In this document: one piece after another, positions 18,893-27,796 of the stretch | How the letters are laid out: every line of letters starts with the position of its first letter | How positions within the stretch are numbered: position 1 is the stretch's first letter | Assembly (NCBI GenBank): GCA_035516965.1 | Contig: DATIZR010000065.1 | Span: forward strand, 1 to 61,352 | Direction of reading: 5' to 3' | From: Nitrospirota bacterium | Lineage (GTDB): Bacteria; Nitrospirota; UBA9217 | Length of the DNA stretch: 61,352 nt | The notes under the pieces: generated by a model | Database searches by the model: none | Told to the model about the DNA's origin: nothing | What the model saw: only the letters and a program-made list of their open reading frames with translations | Made by a program: the position numbers and the translations under genes

Positions 18893-19687
18893 TCATTGAT
18901 CTCTTACGACGCTCTCGATGATCTCGGGGCCGATGATTTCGACGCCTCTGCCGAACCCTTCGAGCAGGGCATTCCCGGCGATGATATTGATGCGCCTCGG
19001 CACTCCGCCGCTCTCGCGGAACAGGAGTTCGAGCGCTCCCTCATCGAAGAGCCTGGCCTCCCTGCCCGCGACCCTGAGCCGGTGCGCTACGTACTCCCGC
19101 GTTTCCTGTGCTTCCAGCGGCCCCAGATGGAACTGCATGGCGACCCGCTGGCGGAGCGCCCGGTACGGACGACGATCGAGCCGGTCCCTCAGCTCGGTCT
19201 GGCCGATCAGGACAAGCGCCAGGAGGTTCCGGTCATCGAGCTGGAAGTTCGTGAGCAGCCGCAACTCCTCGAAGGTGGCCTTGCCGGGGATGAGCTGCGC
19301 TTCGTCGATAATGAGGACGGTCCGCTTCCCGGCCTCGAAGAGCTCGAACAGTTTTGCGTTGATCGCCTCAAGGAGGCCGTGACGCTGCCGGCCGGCATCC
19401 TCGATCCCCAGCCGCAGGGCGACCATCTGCAGGAGCTGGGACGGCGAAAGCCGCGGGTTGATGATGAGGACCGGATGGTAGCTCCGGTCCATCCAGTCGA
19501 TCAGAGCCCGGGACAGGGTCGTCTTGCCCGATCCGATCTCGCCGGTCAGGAGCACGATGTCCTGCTCGTCCACGGCGAGTTGCATCCTGGCCAACGCTTC
19601 GGCGTGCTTGGCGCCTTGAAAAAGGAAGCGCGGGTCCGGCGTCTTGTTGAAGGGCTTTTCCTTTAAGCCGTAGAATTCCTCGTACAT
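18893..19687 (-). CDS. ExeA/GspA-type AAA ATPase
   Basis: The product (264 residues) starts with the YEEFYGLKEKPFNKTPDP signature typical of the ExeA/MshM group, followed by Walker A GEIGSGKTT (49-57) and Walker B VLIIDEAQ (124-131). It then has the sensor and lid region (RRINIIAGNALL). ExeA assembles secretins through peptidoglycan, and relatives act in type IV pilus or secretion gene sets. The peptidoglycan-binding C-terminal domain of ExeA is missing, so only the ATPase module is here. Its location between cheA and cheW is unusual and suggests a role in positioning or assembling an envelope complex, perhaps the electron conduit. That function is inference. Confidence 0.88.
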   Translation of the reverse strand: MYEEFYGLKEKPFNKTPDPRFLFQGAKHAEALARMQLAVDEQDIVLLTGEIGSGKTTLSRALIDWMDRSYHPVLIINPRLSPSQLLQMVALRLGIEDAGRQRHGLLEAINAKLFELFEAGKRTVLIIDEAQLIPGKATFEELRLLTNFQLDDRNLLALVLIGQTELRDRLDRRPYRALRQRVAMQFHLGPLEAQETREYVAHRLRVAGREARLFDEGALELLFRESGGVPRRINIIAGNALLEGFGRGVEIIGPEIIESVVRDQ

Positions 19688-19803
19688 ATCAGTCAGATGA
19701 CAGAGAGCAGAACACTGGCAACTGCGGGCCTGACCAATGCTTTCAGGCTGTCCGACGATTGACCGTCAGTCTTCTGACATCGGGATTTCGGTCTTTTCCT
19801 TTC

Positions 19804-21804
19804 CTATCTTATCGGCCCTGCCGAAGTTTTCTTTAGCACGCCCTCCATGAGGGACTCCACGTCCAGCACCAGCACGACACCGCGCCGGTCGCCCAATTCG
19901 GTTGCGCCGGCAATACCCCGCACCTTCGAAAGCCGTTTTCCCATGGGCTTGATAACGATTTCCTGCTGGTCCCGCAGCGCCTCCACCACGATGCCGAGCC
20001 GGCGCTCGGCGAGGCCCACGATGATAAGATACAGGGATGAACGCCCTTCCCGGACCGGCAGCATGAATGCCTCGGTGAGCCGCAGGAGCGGCACCGTTTC
20101 GTTGCGGATGGCGATGACCTCGCGTGTTTCAACGGTCTCCACCTGGTCCTCGGTGGTCCTGATGATCTCCAGGACGGAACTGAGCGGCACGGCAAACGTC
20201 TGTCCGCCGGCTTCCACGATAAGCGCCTTGATGATGGCGAGCGTGATCGGGAGTGTCATCGTGAACCGGCTGCCTTCGCCGATTTCCGTTTCGACGTCTA
20301 TCATGCCCGAAAGCTTCGAAAGGTTCTTCTTCACGACGTCCATGCCCACGCCGCGGCCCGAGATTTCCGTGACCGTTTCCCGGGTGGTGAATCCCGGCAG
20401 GAAGACGAGGTCCAGGATCTCCTTGCGGTCCGTTTCGGGATCGAGCCCGTGGTCGGGCGTCAGCACGCCCTTCTCGACGGCCTTCGCGAGGATCTTCCGC
20501 GGGTCCATCCCCGCGCCATCGTCCTCCACGGTGATGACAACATGGTTTCCCTTCGGAGAAGCGGACAGCACCACCACGCCCTGTTCGGGCTTCCCGCCCT
20601 GTCTGCGGACTTCCGGAGATTCGATGCCGTGGTCAACGGCGTTCCGGATCAGGTGCATCAGCGGGTCGGCGAGGTCCTCGACCATCAGCTTGTCGAGCTC
20701 GGTCTCCTCGCCGGACAGCCGGAGGTCGATCTCCTTGCCCGCGTCCTTCGCGTATTTCCTGACCATCTGCGTCAGGCGGTTGAAGATCTGCCCGATCGGC
20801 ACCATCCTGACCTCAAGGATGCCTTCCTGCAGTTCGTTCAGTTTGCGTTCGAGCCCCCGCTGCGCCTTGTGCAGGTCTGCGGCAAGGCTGCTGGCGCCCT
20901 GCTGGGACTTGAGCTCCCGCACGATGCGACCTATGATGTTCTTGACGAGGTGCATTTCGCCTACGGTGTTCATCAGGCTGTCGAGTTTGTAAATGTCGAC
21001 GCGGACCGTATTGCTGACGGACCGGAGCCCGGCTTCCTGCCGCGGTTCCTCGGCCTTCCGTCCCTCCACGTAGGGAACCTGCTCGATTGCCGCGTTGGGC
21101 ACGGTGACCGACGCCTTCAGTTCATCGCGCGACTTGGCCGTCCCGACCATGATCGTGAAGCCGATGCCGCTACCCCCGGCGCCCGCCGTGGGAAGCGTGC
21201 AGATGATCTCGGCTTCCTTCTTGAGCGTTTCGTTGAGCCCCGTGATGCCCGCTTCAAAATCGGCCAGCTCGAAGACGACCTTGACGAGAAACAGGTTCTT
21301 GCGTCCCCTGATATTCTCCTTCAGCCGGAATTCCTCGTACTCGGTCAGCACCTGGAGCAGCCCCCGGTCGAGATCGATCTCGTTCAGGACCGACCGGTCG
21401 GAAGCGGCCGCGGGCTTCGCCTGGAGGACCGCGTCGATCCGCTCGACCATGGGTGCGATCTCTTCCGGCTCCTGCCCGCTGCCCGCCTGCTGGACCAGGC
21501 GGCCGAGCAGCGCCGCCGCATCGAAGAGGACATCGAGCGCCTCGCGGCTCAACCCCACCTTGCCGAGCCGGACCTCATCGAGCAGGAACTCCATCTTGTG
21601 GGACAGGTCAGCCGGCACCTTGAGGTCGAACATGCCGGCAAGCCCCTTGAAAGAGTGGATGGCGCGGAACAGCGCGTTCACCTGCTCGGGCTCCGGACGC
21701 CCCTCGCTCTGCCCGGACTCGATCGTGAGCAGCGCTTGGCTGGCGCTCTCGAGGATGTCCTCGGCCTCGGCAAGAAAATCTTTTATGTTCCGGTCTGACT
21801 TCAT
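19804..21804 (-). CDS. cheA: CheA histidine kinase
   Basis: The 666-residue kinase has a P1/HPt domain with the phospho-acceptor His50 in AIHSFKGLAGMF, a linker with a P2-like region (about 160-235), the dimerisation helices (about 265-320), the HATPase domain (N-box HLIRNAVDHGIE 384-395, G1 DDGAGMD 428-434, G2 GRGVGMD 483-489) and a C-terminal CheW-like domain (about 527-666). All catalytic motifs are intact. It phosphorylates the CheY encoded just upstream and the CheB at the far end of the cluster. It is preceded by cheY with about 100 bp spacing. Confidence 0.97.
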   Translation of the reverse strand: MKSDRNIKDFLAEAEDILESASQALLTIESGQSEGRPEPEQVNALFRAIHSFKGLAGMFDLKVPADLSHKMEFLLDEVRLGKVGLSREALDVLFDAAALLGRLVQQAGSGQEPEEIAPMVERIDAVLQAKPAAASDRSVLNEIDLDRGLLQVLTEYEEFRLKENIRGRKNLFLVKVVFELADFEAGITGLNETLKKEAEIICTLPTAGAGGSGIGFTIMVGTAKSRDELKASVTVPNAAIEQVPYVEGRKAEEPRQEAGLRSVSNTVRVDIYKLDSLMNTVGEMHLVKNIIGRIVRELKSQQGASSLAADLHKAQRGLERKLNELQEGILEVRMVPIGQIFNRLTQMVRKYAKDAGKEIDLRLSGEETELDKLMVEDLADPLMHLIRNAVDHGIESPEVRRQGGKPEQGVVVLSASPKGNHVVITVEDDGAGMDPRKILAKAVEKGVLTPDHGLDPETDRKEILDLVFLPGFTTRETVTEISGRGVGMDVVKKNLSKLSGMIDVETEIGEGSRFTMTLPITLAIIKALIVEAGGQTFAVPLSSVLEIIRTTEDQVETVETREVIAIRNETVPLLRLTEAFMLPVREGRSSLYLIIVGLAERRLGIVVEALRDQQEIVIKPMGKRLSKVRGIAGATELGDRRGVVLVLDVESLMEGVLKKTSAGPIR

Positions 21805-21907
21805 GGGTCGGTTCGCTCCCTGGAGGATGGGAAAATTTCAAGTGGTCGCTTCCTGTTCTCCATGTTCAATCTTCGCTGGTTCATGCGTCGGGCCGCCCCG
21901 CCGCCTA

Positions 21908-22276
21908 TCAGCCGCCCAGCGCTCCCCTCACGGCCGACATCAGGTCTTCCTTGGTGAACGGCTTGATCACGTAGCTCGAGGCGCCGAGGGCGAGGCCCCG
22001 CTTCTTGTCCTCGTCGCTCTTTTCGGTGCTCACGATGATGAGCGGTATCTCCCGGTATGCCGGGTTGGACCTGACGAAACCGATGAGCTCCAGCCCGTTG
22101 ATATCGGGCATGTTGATGTCGGTCACGATGAGGTCGAACCGGCGGGAGGGAAGGGCCTTGAGCGCCTCGAAGCCGTTGGCGGCCTCCACGACGAAGAAAC
22201 CGCCTGCCTCCTCAAGGGAGACGCGCATCATCGAGCGGATCGCCTTGGAGTCCTCGACGATCAGAACGTTCCTCAT
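21908..22276 (-). CDS. cheY: CheY-type single-domain response regulator
   Basis: The 122-residue product is a stand-alone receiver domain with E8-D9, phospho-acceptor D53 (in VTDINMPD), T84 and K106 (KPF). Its start overlaps the stop of the PATAN/DUF4388 gene by 4 bp (ATGA). It is probably the output of the CheA encoded downstream. No flagellar switch genes are nearby, so the target may be pili, gene expression or another envelope machine. Confidence 0.94.
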   Translation of the reverse strand: MRNVLIVEDSKAIRSMMRVSLEEAGGFFVVEAANGFEALKALPSRRFDLIVTDINMPDINGLELIGFVRSNPAYREIPLIIVSTEKSDEDKKRGLALGASSYVIKPFTKEDLMSAVRGALGG

Positions 22277-23436
22277 CTTCTCTCCTTTTGAAGCTCGGCG
22301 ATCCGTTTTTCGAGCAGTGCTTTTTCGAGCGCCATGCCCGCCTGGTTCATGAAGATCTCGAGCGTATCGACGCCCTTGATCGGCCTTCGTTCCGGGATGT
22401 TGTCGCCGTAGACGACGAGGGCGACCTTTCCGTCCACGACGAGCGGGATGGCAAGCACCTGATCGGGCATCACACCGCCCAACTCGTTCACGAGGTACTT
22501 GTTGCTCTCATTCTGCTCGATCTGCCCCTGGTAGGTGCGGCGGTTTTCGATCACGGTAAGAAACAGGGAGGGCTGGTTCAGCGGGATCCTGATATTGCGG
22601 ACCACCTGGTCCGGAGACTGGCCCGTAAGCTCGATGCCGAACTGGCCGAGGCCTCGCACTTCGTCCTTCTTCACCATGAACAGGATCGCCCGGTTCACCA
22701 CTTCGCTCGCGTACCGAAGAATGAGGAGGGTCACCTCCGCCGTGGCCGTTGGGAACCGCAGCTCATCGAACATGGACTTGAGGGTGGAGATCTCTTTTTG
22801 CGGCGTTTCCGTCTCGATGCGGGCGCGGAACTCCTCCCTGGCAGGTTCATAGGAGAGAGGGGATGGTGTTAGGGGCGGGGGGGATGCGCCGTGCACCTTG
22901 GGCGGGGGCGCGGGCCGGGTCGTGCCCTTTCGCCTCTCGTCGAGTATCCGTGTGCCTTCCATCAGGAGGTACTCGGCGCTGATGCCGTGCTTCAGCAGGA
23001 ATTCCTGCGTATCGATCTCGATCTTGTCCTTCGGGGCTATCTCGCCGAGCTCAAAGTTGAAAAAACCTTCCTCCCAGGCAAGCAGGTCATAGATGATCTC
23101 CTCGATCTGCTTCCGCACAACGGCTTCGAGCGTCTGGGCGGTCACGGCCCCCATGTCCTGGAGGATCATGCCCAGGGGCTTGTCTGCCTCCCGCCGCTGC
23201 ACGGAGAGCGCCTGTGAGAGGGCGGTCTCGGAAAGCATGCCCTGGGAAACGAGCATATTGCCGAGAGAATCACGAATGCTGTCGCTCGCGGCCTGGATCA
23301 CCTGACCGTTCTTGAACACGACCATGCCGGTGCCCTTGCGGCTGCGCACGATGAGCGTGCCTGTTTTTTTACTCAGACTGATAATCTGGAAGATATCGGG
23401 TAGCGCAAGGTCTTCCAGCCTGCCCACAAGACTCAT
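22273..23436 (-). CDS. PATAN/DUF4388-domain protein heading the chemosensory cluster
   Basis: The 387-residue protein begins with a DUF4388 (PATAN) domain (about 1-150: GRLEDLALPDIFQIISLSKK, then FKNGQVIQAASDS). A proline-rich linker follows (about 170-205), then a GAF-like C-terminal domain (about 215-380, ending in a short coiled coil). PATAN domains occur in response regulators that control pilus-driven movement in cyanobacteria and occur often in delta-proteobacteria. The gene follows a good promoter by about 28 bp and overlaps cheY by 4 bp. It has a full-length relative in this window at 49632-51431, next to pilT. The C-terminal assignment is tentative. Confidence 0.8.
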   Translation of the reverse strand: MSLVGRLEDLALPDIFQIISLSKKTGTLIVRSRKGTGMVVFKNGQVIQAASDSIRDSLGNMLVSQGMLSETALSQALSVQRREADKPLGMILQDMGAVTAQTLEAVVRKQIEEIIYDLLAWEEGFFNFELGEIAPKDKIEIDTQEFLLKHGISAEYLLMEGTRILDERRKGTTRPAPPPKVHGASPPPLTPSPLSYEPAREEFRARIETETPQKEISTLKSMFDELRFPTATAEVTLLILRYASEVVNRAILFMVKKDEVRGLGQFGIELTGQSPDQVVRNIRIPLNQPSLFLTVIENRRTYQGQIEQNESNKYLVNELGGVMPDQVLAIPLVVDGKVALVVYGDNIPERRPIKGVDTLEIFMNQAGMALEKALLEKRIAELQKERR

Positions 23437-23464
23437 GAAATCTCCTGCTCCGAATTGTCATCCG

Positions 23465-23492
23465 ATTATATCAATTTGAATGAAAAAAGCAA
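23465..23492 (-). promoter_or_regulatory. Sigma-70 promoter of the chemosensory/electron-conduit cluster
   Basis: On the minus strand TTGCTT (23487-23492) and a perfect TATAAT (23465-23470) are separated by 16 bp, followed by a short leader and the ribosome-binding site GGAGCAGGAG of the DUF4388 gene. No other equally good promoter was found between here and cheB, although gaps of 100-140 bp (18006-18110, 9232-9368, 3335-3452) could hold internal ones. Confidence 0.65.
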
Positions 23493-23676
23493 CGGTTTAA
23501 TAATCGGTTAGGCGGCGGGACCGCTGGTGGCAGGGAATACCTTTGTTGCAGAGTCGTTGATGCTTTTTGATTACTGTCTGCCGTACTTCCCGGCCGTTAT
23601 TCCGGCAGATGCCAGACCCTGCCAGGTGAGGGGACGGATTGGTGGGACAGCCGCGATTTCGATGCGCTTGAGCCCC

Positions 23677-24174
23677 TCATGAGCTCCGGTAGTTCTCGAA
23701 TTGCAGTTCGATCCCGAAATCCTTTCCCTTGAGGAGCTGGATAGCTGTCTGCAGATCATCCCTGCTTTTGCCCGATACGCGGACCTGGTCGGCCTGGATC
23801 GCCGCCTGAACCTTCATCTTCGAGTCTTTGATGGCTTTTACGATCTCCTTTGCCTTGTCAGTCGGGATGCCCTGCTGCAGGCCGAGCCGCTGGCGGACGG
23901 TTCCTGCGAGGGCCGACTCCATCTTGCCAAAGGAAAGGTTCTTGACCGGCACACCCCGCTTGACAAGCTTCGTCTGCAGGATGTCGACCACACTTTTCAG
24001 TTTGTACTCATCGTCCGATACAATCACGAGGGCATCTTTCTCCTGGGTTATGTTCGACTTGCTGCCCTTGAAGTCGAACCGCTGCCCGATCTCCTTCATC
24101 GCCTGGCTCACGGCATTCGTCACCTCTGCCATATTGATCTTCGAAACGATGTCGAATGAATTCTCTGCTGCCAT
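23677..24174 (-). CDS. yajQ: YajQ/UPF0234 family nucleotide-binding protein
   Basis: The 165-residue product matches the YajQ family over its whole length: [16 protein letters not shown] at the N-terminus, [10 protein letters not shown] near 34 and [28 protein letters not shown] in the second half. Family members bind nucleotides or RNA. In Xanthomonas a homologue binds cyclic di-GMP and acts as a transcriptional co-regulator; whether this holds here is unknown. It starts 240 bp upstream of the che cluster's first gene, transcribed in the same direction but with the cluster promoter between them. Confidence 0.95.
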   Translation of the reverse strand: MAAENSFDIVSKINMAEVTNAVSQAMKEIGQRFDFKGSKSNITQEKDALVIVSDDEYKLKSVVDILQTKLVKRGVPVKNLSFGKMESALAGTVRQRLGLQQGIPTDKAKEIVKAIKDSKMKVQAAIQADQVRVSGKSRDDLQTAIQLLKGKDFGIELQFENYRSS

Positions 24175-24222
24175 GTGACACCTCCGGCGAAAATGAAGTG
24201 TGGCGAATTTTCAACGTGCATT

Positions 24223-24260
24223 TTTCGTTTTGCGATGATCCTTTCGTTTTGCGATGATCC
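24223..24260. repeat. Perfect tandem duplication of 19 bp
   Basis: TTTCGTTTTGCGATGATCC occurs twice back to back (24223-24241 and 24242-24260) just after the lolA stop codon on its 3' side. It is probably a replication-slippage duplication. Confidence 0.9.
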
Positions 24261-24910
24261 TACTGTTCGATTACTTCCGTCCCCTTCGGCGCCGTGAACG
24301 TGAATTGCCTGTCATCCAGTCCCTCGTTTTCCCGCACGCCGGTAAAGCGTATTTCCGTTACGTTGCCGGACCGGTCATGGATCGTGAGGCCGGTGACGCG
24401 GCCGTTCTCGTCCGAGTCCAGCTGCAGTTTCCTCATGGCGGCCCCGGACTTCCTGGGAATCAATTCGAGCTGGCGGGGCGCCCTCGGGTCGGGCTGCAGA
24501 ACGTCAAAATCATTGCGGATATGCGCCGCTCCGAGCAGGAACGCAACAGGGACGTTCATATGTTCGAAATCGGAGAAGGCCTTTTTGATCACCTGCTCGC
24601 TTTTCTTCGAATAGAAGAGCGCGGCCTTGCCGTCGATGAGGATGAGCTGCCCGTTCGCGTACTCGAGCTTGAGCTTGCCCGGCTTCTTGATCCAGAGCCT
24701 GCCTTCGAAGGTCTGTGTCTTGTCCAGCGTCTTGAGAAAGTTCTTCTGGATGACATTGGCCGTCAGGTCGCTGACGCCCTGATAATGCTTCTCGACGGAA
24801 AGAACGGCCTCGTCCACGCTCTGCGCGGGCAGGAGGGCGGGTGTGAGCACCGCGAGGCCCGCTGACGCGAGAATGATGAGAGCCTTGCTTGTCCGGGGGA
24901 GCCGTTTCAT
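24260..24910 (-). CDS. lolA: LolA, periplasmic lipoprotein chaperone
   Basis: The 216-residue product has a signal peptide (about 1-30, ending in LLPAQS) and the LolA/LolB half-barrel fold: SDLTANVIQKNF, FEGRLWIKKPGKLKLEY and LILIDGKAALFYSKKSEQV are typical. LolA carries outer-membrane lipoproteins across the periplasm, which matters here because three cytochromes in the window are lipoproteins. The ATG at 24910 is preferred to a start 13 codons upstream, because that earlier start lies in the -35 box of a good promoter whose predicted transcript begins about four bases before 24910. The mRNA would be almost leaderless. Confidence 0.9.
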   Translation of the reverse strand: MKRLPRTSKALIILASAGLAVLTPALLPAQSVDEAVLSVEKHYQGVSDLTANVIQKNFLKTLDKTQTFEGRLWIKKPGKLKLEYANGQLILIDGKAALFYSKKSEQVIKKAFSDFEHMNVPVAFLLGAAHIRNDFDVLQPDPRAPRQLELIPRKSGAAMRKLQLDSDENGRVTGLTIHDRSGNVTEIRFTGVRENEGLDDRQFTFTAPKGTEVIEQ

Positions 24911-24920
24911 CACAGGTGCC

Positions 24921-24949
24921 ATTATAGTATTAATTGCCATCCGGCGCAA
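24921..24949 (-). promoter_or_regulatory. Promoter of lolA, located in the acyltransferase remnant
   Basis: On the minus strand TTGCGC (24944-24949), a 17-bp spacer and TATAAT (24921-24926). The expected start of transcription is at about 24914, four bases before the chosen ATG. Confidence 0.6.
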
Positions 24950-25485
24950 GAACTGAGGATCGAACCTCTTCCCCTGTTGTACAAGTTTTCGTTGTGGAGG
25001 AAGTTGCCGTAGAAGGACTCCCGGAGCATGGTCCAGATATTAGGACCGAAGCGCCAGAACCCGACCAGCCACTCGCTTGATCGGGTAATTGCGCTCGCGG
25101 GGCCGCTGAAAAAAAGCGATGATGACAGCATTGCGTAGGCGAGGACGTTGGAGAACAGGACGGGGACGAGCAGGCGTACGTATCGCTTGGCAACGAGGGG
25201 CGCAAGCAGAACGTCCGACGTCCGGTCCTTGAAGAACTTGTAGCTCAGGACGAATCCGCTCAGGACGAAGAAGATGGAGACCGAGAAGTCGCCGTTGTAC
25301 AGCACGTTGAGCGGCGTTCCGGCAATGAGGAACTCCACGTTCCCGGCTGTATGGGCATGGTCTGCCCCGGGCCAGAAGAGGGCTGGGTAGAAGCCCACGG
25401 CATAATGGGCGAACACCACGACCAGCGCGGCAATCCCACGCAGACTTTCCAGATAGCCGAGCTTTTTCAAGAAACCCTCCGGCAC
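24922..25485 (-). pseudogene. Truncated acyltransferase-3 (OafA/YrhL-like) membrane protein
   Basis: The 187-residue frame starts like a normal acyltransferase 3: LGYLESLRGIAALVVVFAHY with the catalytic-type histidine, DFSVSIFFVLSGFVLSYKFF, then further membrane segments. Full-length members have about 350-400 residues and ten helices. Here similarity stops after NENLYN (about residue 168), followed by a short unrelated tail, and lolA begins at once. The C-terminal half is therefore lost. The family O-acylates cell-surface sugars. A functional short protein cannot be excluded but is unlikely because half of the membrane bundle is missing. Confidence 0.75.
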
Positions 25486-25584
25486 GAGGACGCAGAAGGG
25501 GCTCGATCACCGGGAGCGGACAGGTGGAACGGGCAGGAAACATCAATTTTAGTATAGGACAGAAACTGCATCGCACGGCCGCGG

Positions 25585-27774
25585 TCAATCATCGAGGCTC
25601 CTCACGGTCCCGTCCATGTTCTTGCGCACGAGCACTTCCCGCGGCTTGGCGCCGTCCGCCGGGCCAACGATGCCGTCCTCCTGCATCATCTCGATCATGC
25701 GGGCGGCGCGGTTGTAGCCCACGCGCAGCCTGCGCTGCAGGAAGGACGTCGAGGCCTGGCCGTTCAGCTGGACCAGCTCCACGGCCCGGTTGTACAGCTC
25801 GTCCCGCTCTCCGTCCTCCACCTCCGCGACCTCGGCCTCGGCGACCTCCTTGACCCGCTGCTGGAGAAGTTCGTAGTTCGGCCTTCCCTGCCTCTTCACG
25901 AACTCCACGACGCGCTTGATCTCGGCTTCGGACTCGAAGCACCCGTGGACGCGGACGAGGTGGGCGGAGCCTGGCGGGAGGAACAGCATGTCGCCCATGC
26001 CCAGGAGGTTCTCGGCGCCGTTCGCATCCAGGATCGTGCGCGAGTCGGTCTTGGATGACACCTGGAAGGAGATCCGCGCGGGGAGGTTGGCCTTGATGAG
26101 CCCCGTGATGACGTCCACGCTCGGCCGCTGGGTCGCCACGATCAGGTGGATCCCCGCGGCGCGGGCCATCTGGGCCAGACGCATGATCGAGTCCTCGACC
26201 TCGCGCTGCACCGTCATCATGAGGTCCGCCAGTTCGTCGATGATCACCACAATGAACGGCAGCCGCTCCGCGTCGGACACGGCCTTGTTGAAGGACTCGA
26301 TGTTCTTCGAACCCTTTTCCGCGAGCTGGCGGTACCGACGCTCCATCTCGGCGACCAGCGCCCGAAGCGTCTCGGCCGCCTTCTTGGGCTGCGTCACGAC
26401 CGGCGTCAACAAGTGGGGAATATCGTTGTAAAGCGACAGCTCGAGCATCTTGGGGTCCACGAGTGCGAGCTTTACCTCGTTCGGACGGGCGTTGAACAGA
26501 AGCGCCATGATGATGGAGTTGATGGCAACACTTTTCCCCGAGCCGGTCGCGCCGGCCACAAGGAGGTGGGGCATCTTCTCGATGCTCGAGACCACCGACG
26601 CCCCGAAGATGTCCTTGCCGAGGGGTATCTTAAGCTTCGATTTATGAGACTGGTATTCGGGCGATTCGAGGATCTGCCGGAAGTAGACGGTCTCGCGCGT
26701 GTTGTTCGGCACCTCGATGCCCACGGCCGCCTTGCCGGGCAACGGGGCCACGATGCGCACGGACGCCGCCTTCATGGACAGCGCAAGGTCGTCGGCGAGA
26801 TTCACGATCCTGCTCACCTTCACGCCCGGCGCCGGCTCAAACTCGAACATGGTGACCACGGGGCCGGGGTAAACCTGGGTCACCCGGCCCTGGATGTCGA
26901 AATCCTGGAGCTTGCGCGCGAGCAGTTCGGATTGGGCGAGCATGTCCTCCTTCGAGATCTTTTTCGTGATGTGTGGCAGAGGATCGAGCAGGTCGGGGGT
27001 CGGCAACTGGTATGCGCCCTTGCCGTCCTTCGGCTCCATGAATTCGAAGGTCGCCTGCACCGGCTTCGGCTGCTTCTCGGGCCGGGGCTCCTTCGCGAAG
27101 GCGGCGGTCTTCGTGTCGACGATCTTCGGCGGCTCCTTGGGGAGCACGGGCCGCTGCTTCGCCTCTCTCGCCTTCTCCCTCCTGCCCCGGCGTACCGCCA
27201 TGAGCAGGTCCAGGCGTTCGAGAAGCCGGCCTGACACGTCGCGGAGCCATGCCAGGGCCTTGAGCGGCGAGAACGGCGTGAGCAGCATCAGGGAGATGAC
27301 CATGGCGGTCAGCGTAATGATGTAGGCTCCGGGAGACGAAAATCCCTTGAGCAGAAGATAGGAAGCGGCGCCGCCCAGCATGCCGCCTGAAGGCACCTCT
27401 TCGCGGAAGAGCGAAACCTTCTCATTCTGGAGCCCGCAAAAGGCCGCAAAGGAGATGAAGAGTACAAGGCCTCCGACCTTCTTAAGATTGGGATGCACGG
27501 CACGGCCCTGGACGGCGAAGTAAACGGCATAGCCGAAGAGATAGAGCGGGAGGAAATAGGACGACAGTCCGAAGAGGTGTAGCAGCGCGTCAGAGAGATA
27601 GGCACCGAAGATGCCGATATAGTTCTTCGTTTCGCCGCCCGAGCCCGAGATGCTGAAGCAGGGGTCCGACGCGCTGTACGAGACCAGGCTCAGCATGATC
27701 AGGAGACCGGCGGCGAAGAGCAGCAGCGCCGCCATCTCGTTCCCGTGCTTATGTTTTTCCGCGGAAACCGCCAT
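25585..27774 (-). CDS. ftsK: FtsK/SpoIIIE DNA translocase
   Basis: The 729-residue protein has four N-terminal membrane helices (about 10-170), a short charged linker (about 195-260), the FtsK alpha/beta motor with Walker A GATGSGKS (about 405-412) and Walker B (VVIIDELADLM), and a C-terminal winged-helix gamma domain (QLNGQASTSFLQRRLRVGYN). It pumps chromosome ends through the division septum and orients dimer resolution at dif. The linker is short compared with E. coli FtsK, as usual outside enterobacteria. uppP lies 22 bp upstream on the same strand, so they are probably co-transcribed. Confidence 0.97.
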   Translation of the reverse strand: MAVSAEKHKHGNEMAALLLFAAGLLIMLSLVSYSASDPCFSISGSGGETKNYIGIFGAYLSDALLHLFGLSSYFLPLYLFGYAVYFAVQGRAVHPNLKKVGGLVLFISFAAFCGLQNEKVSLFREEVPSGGMLGGAASYLLLKGFSSPGAYIITLTAMVISLMLLTPFSPLKALAWLRDVSGRLLERLDLLMAVRRGRREKAREAKQRPVLPKEPPKIVDTKTAAFAKEPRPEKQPKPVQATFEFMEPKDGKGAYQLPTPDLLDPLPHITKKISKEDMLAQSELLARKLQDFDIQGRVTQVYPGPVVTMFEFEPAPGVKVSRIVNLADDLALSMKAASVRIVAPLPGKAAVGIEVPNNTRETVYFRQILESPEYQSHKSKLKIPLGKDIFGASVVSSIEKMPHLLVAGATGSGKSVAINSIIMALLFNARPNEVKLALVDPKMLELSLYNDIPHLLTPVVTQPKKAAETLRALVAEMERRYRQLAEKGSKNIESFNKAVSDAERLPFIVVIIDELADLMMTVQREVEDSIMRLAQMARAAGIHLIVATQRPSVDVITGLIKANLPARISFQVSSKTDSRTILDANGAENLLGMGDMLFLPPGSAHLVRVHGCFESEAEIKRVVEFVKRQGRPNYELLQQRVKEVAEAEVAEVEDGERDELYNRAVELVQLNGQASTSFLQRRLRVGYNRAARMIEMMQEDGIVGPADGAKPREVLVRKNMDGTVRSLDD

Positions 27775-27796
27775 AATTCCTTGAGTCAGTCCCCCG

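Noticed and set aside
23571-23759. Short minus-strand frame downstream of yajQ
   Set aside because: Most of it overlaps yajQ in another frame and it resembles no protein.
24945-24990. A T-arm-like GGTTCGATCC with flanking pairing, perhaps a tRNA 3' fragment left by integration
   Set aside because: The five-pair T stem does not form properly and no acceptor stem or CCA follows.
24950-25485. Acyltransferase fragment as a functional short membrane protein
   Set aside because: Similarity ends abruptly in the middle of the membrane bundle and the tail is unrelated, so it is listed as a pseudogene.
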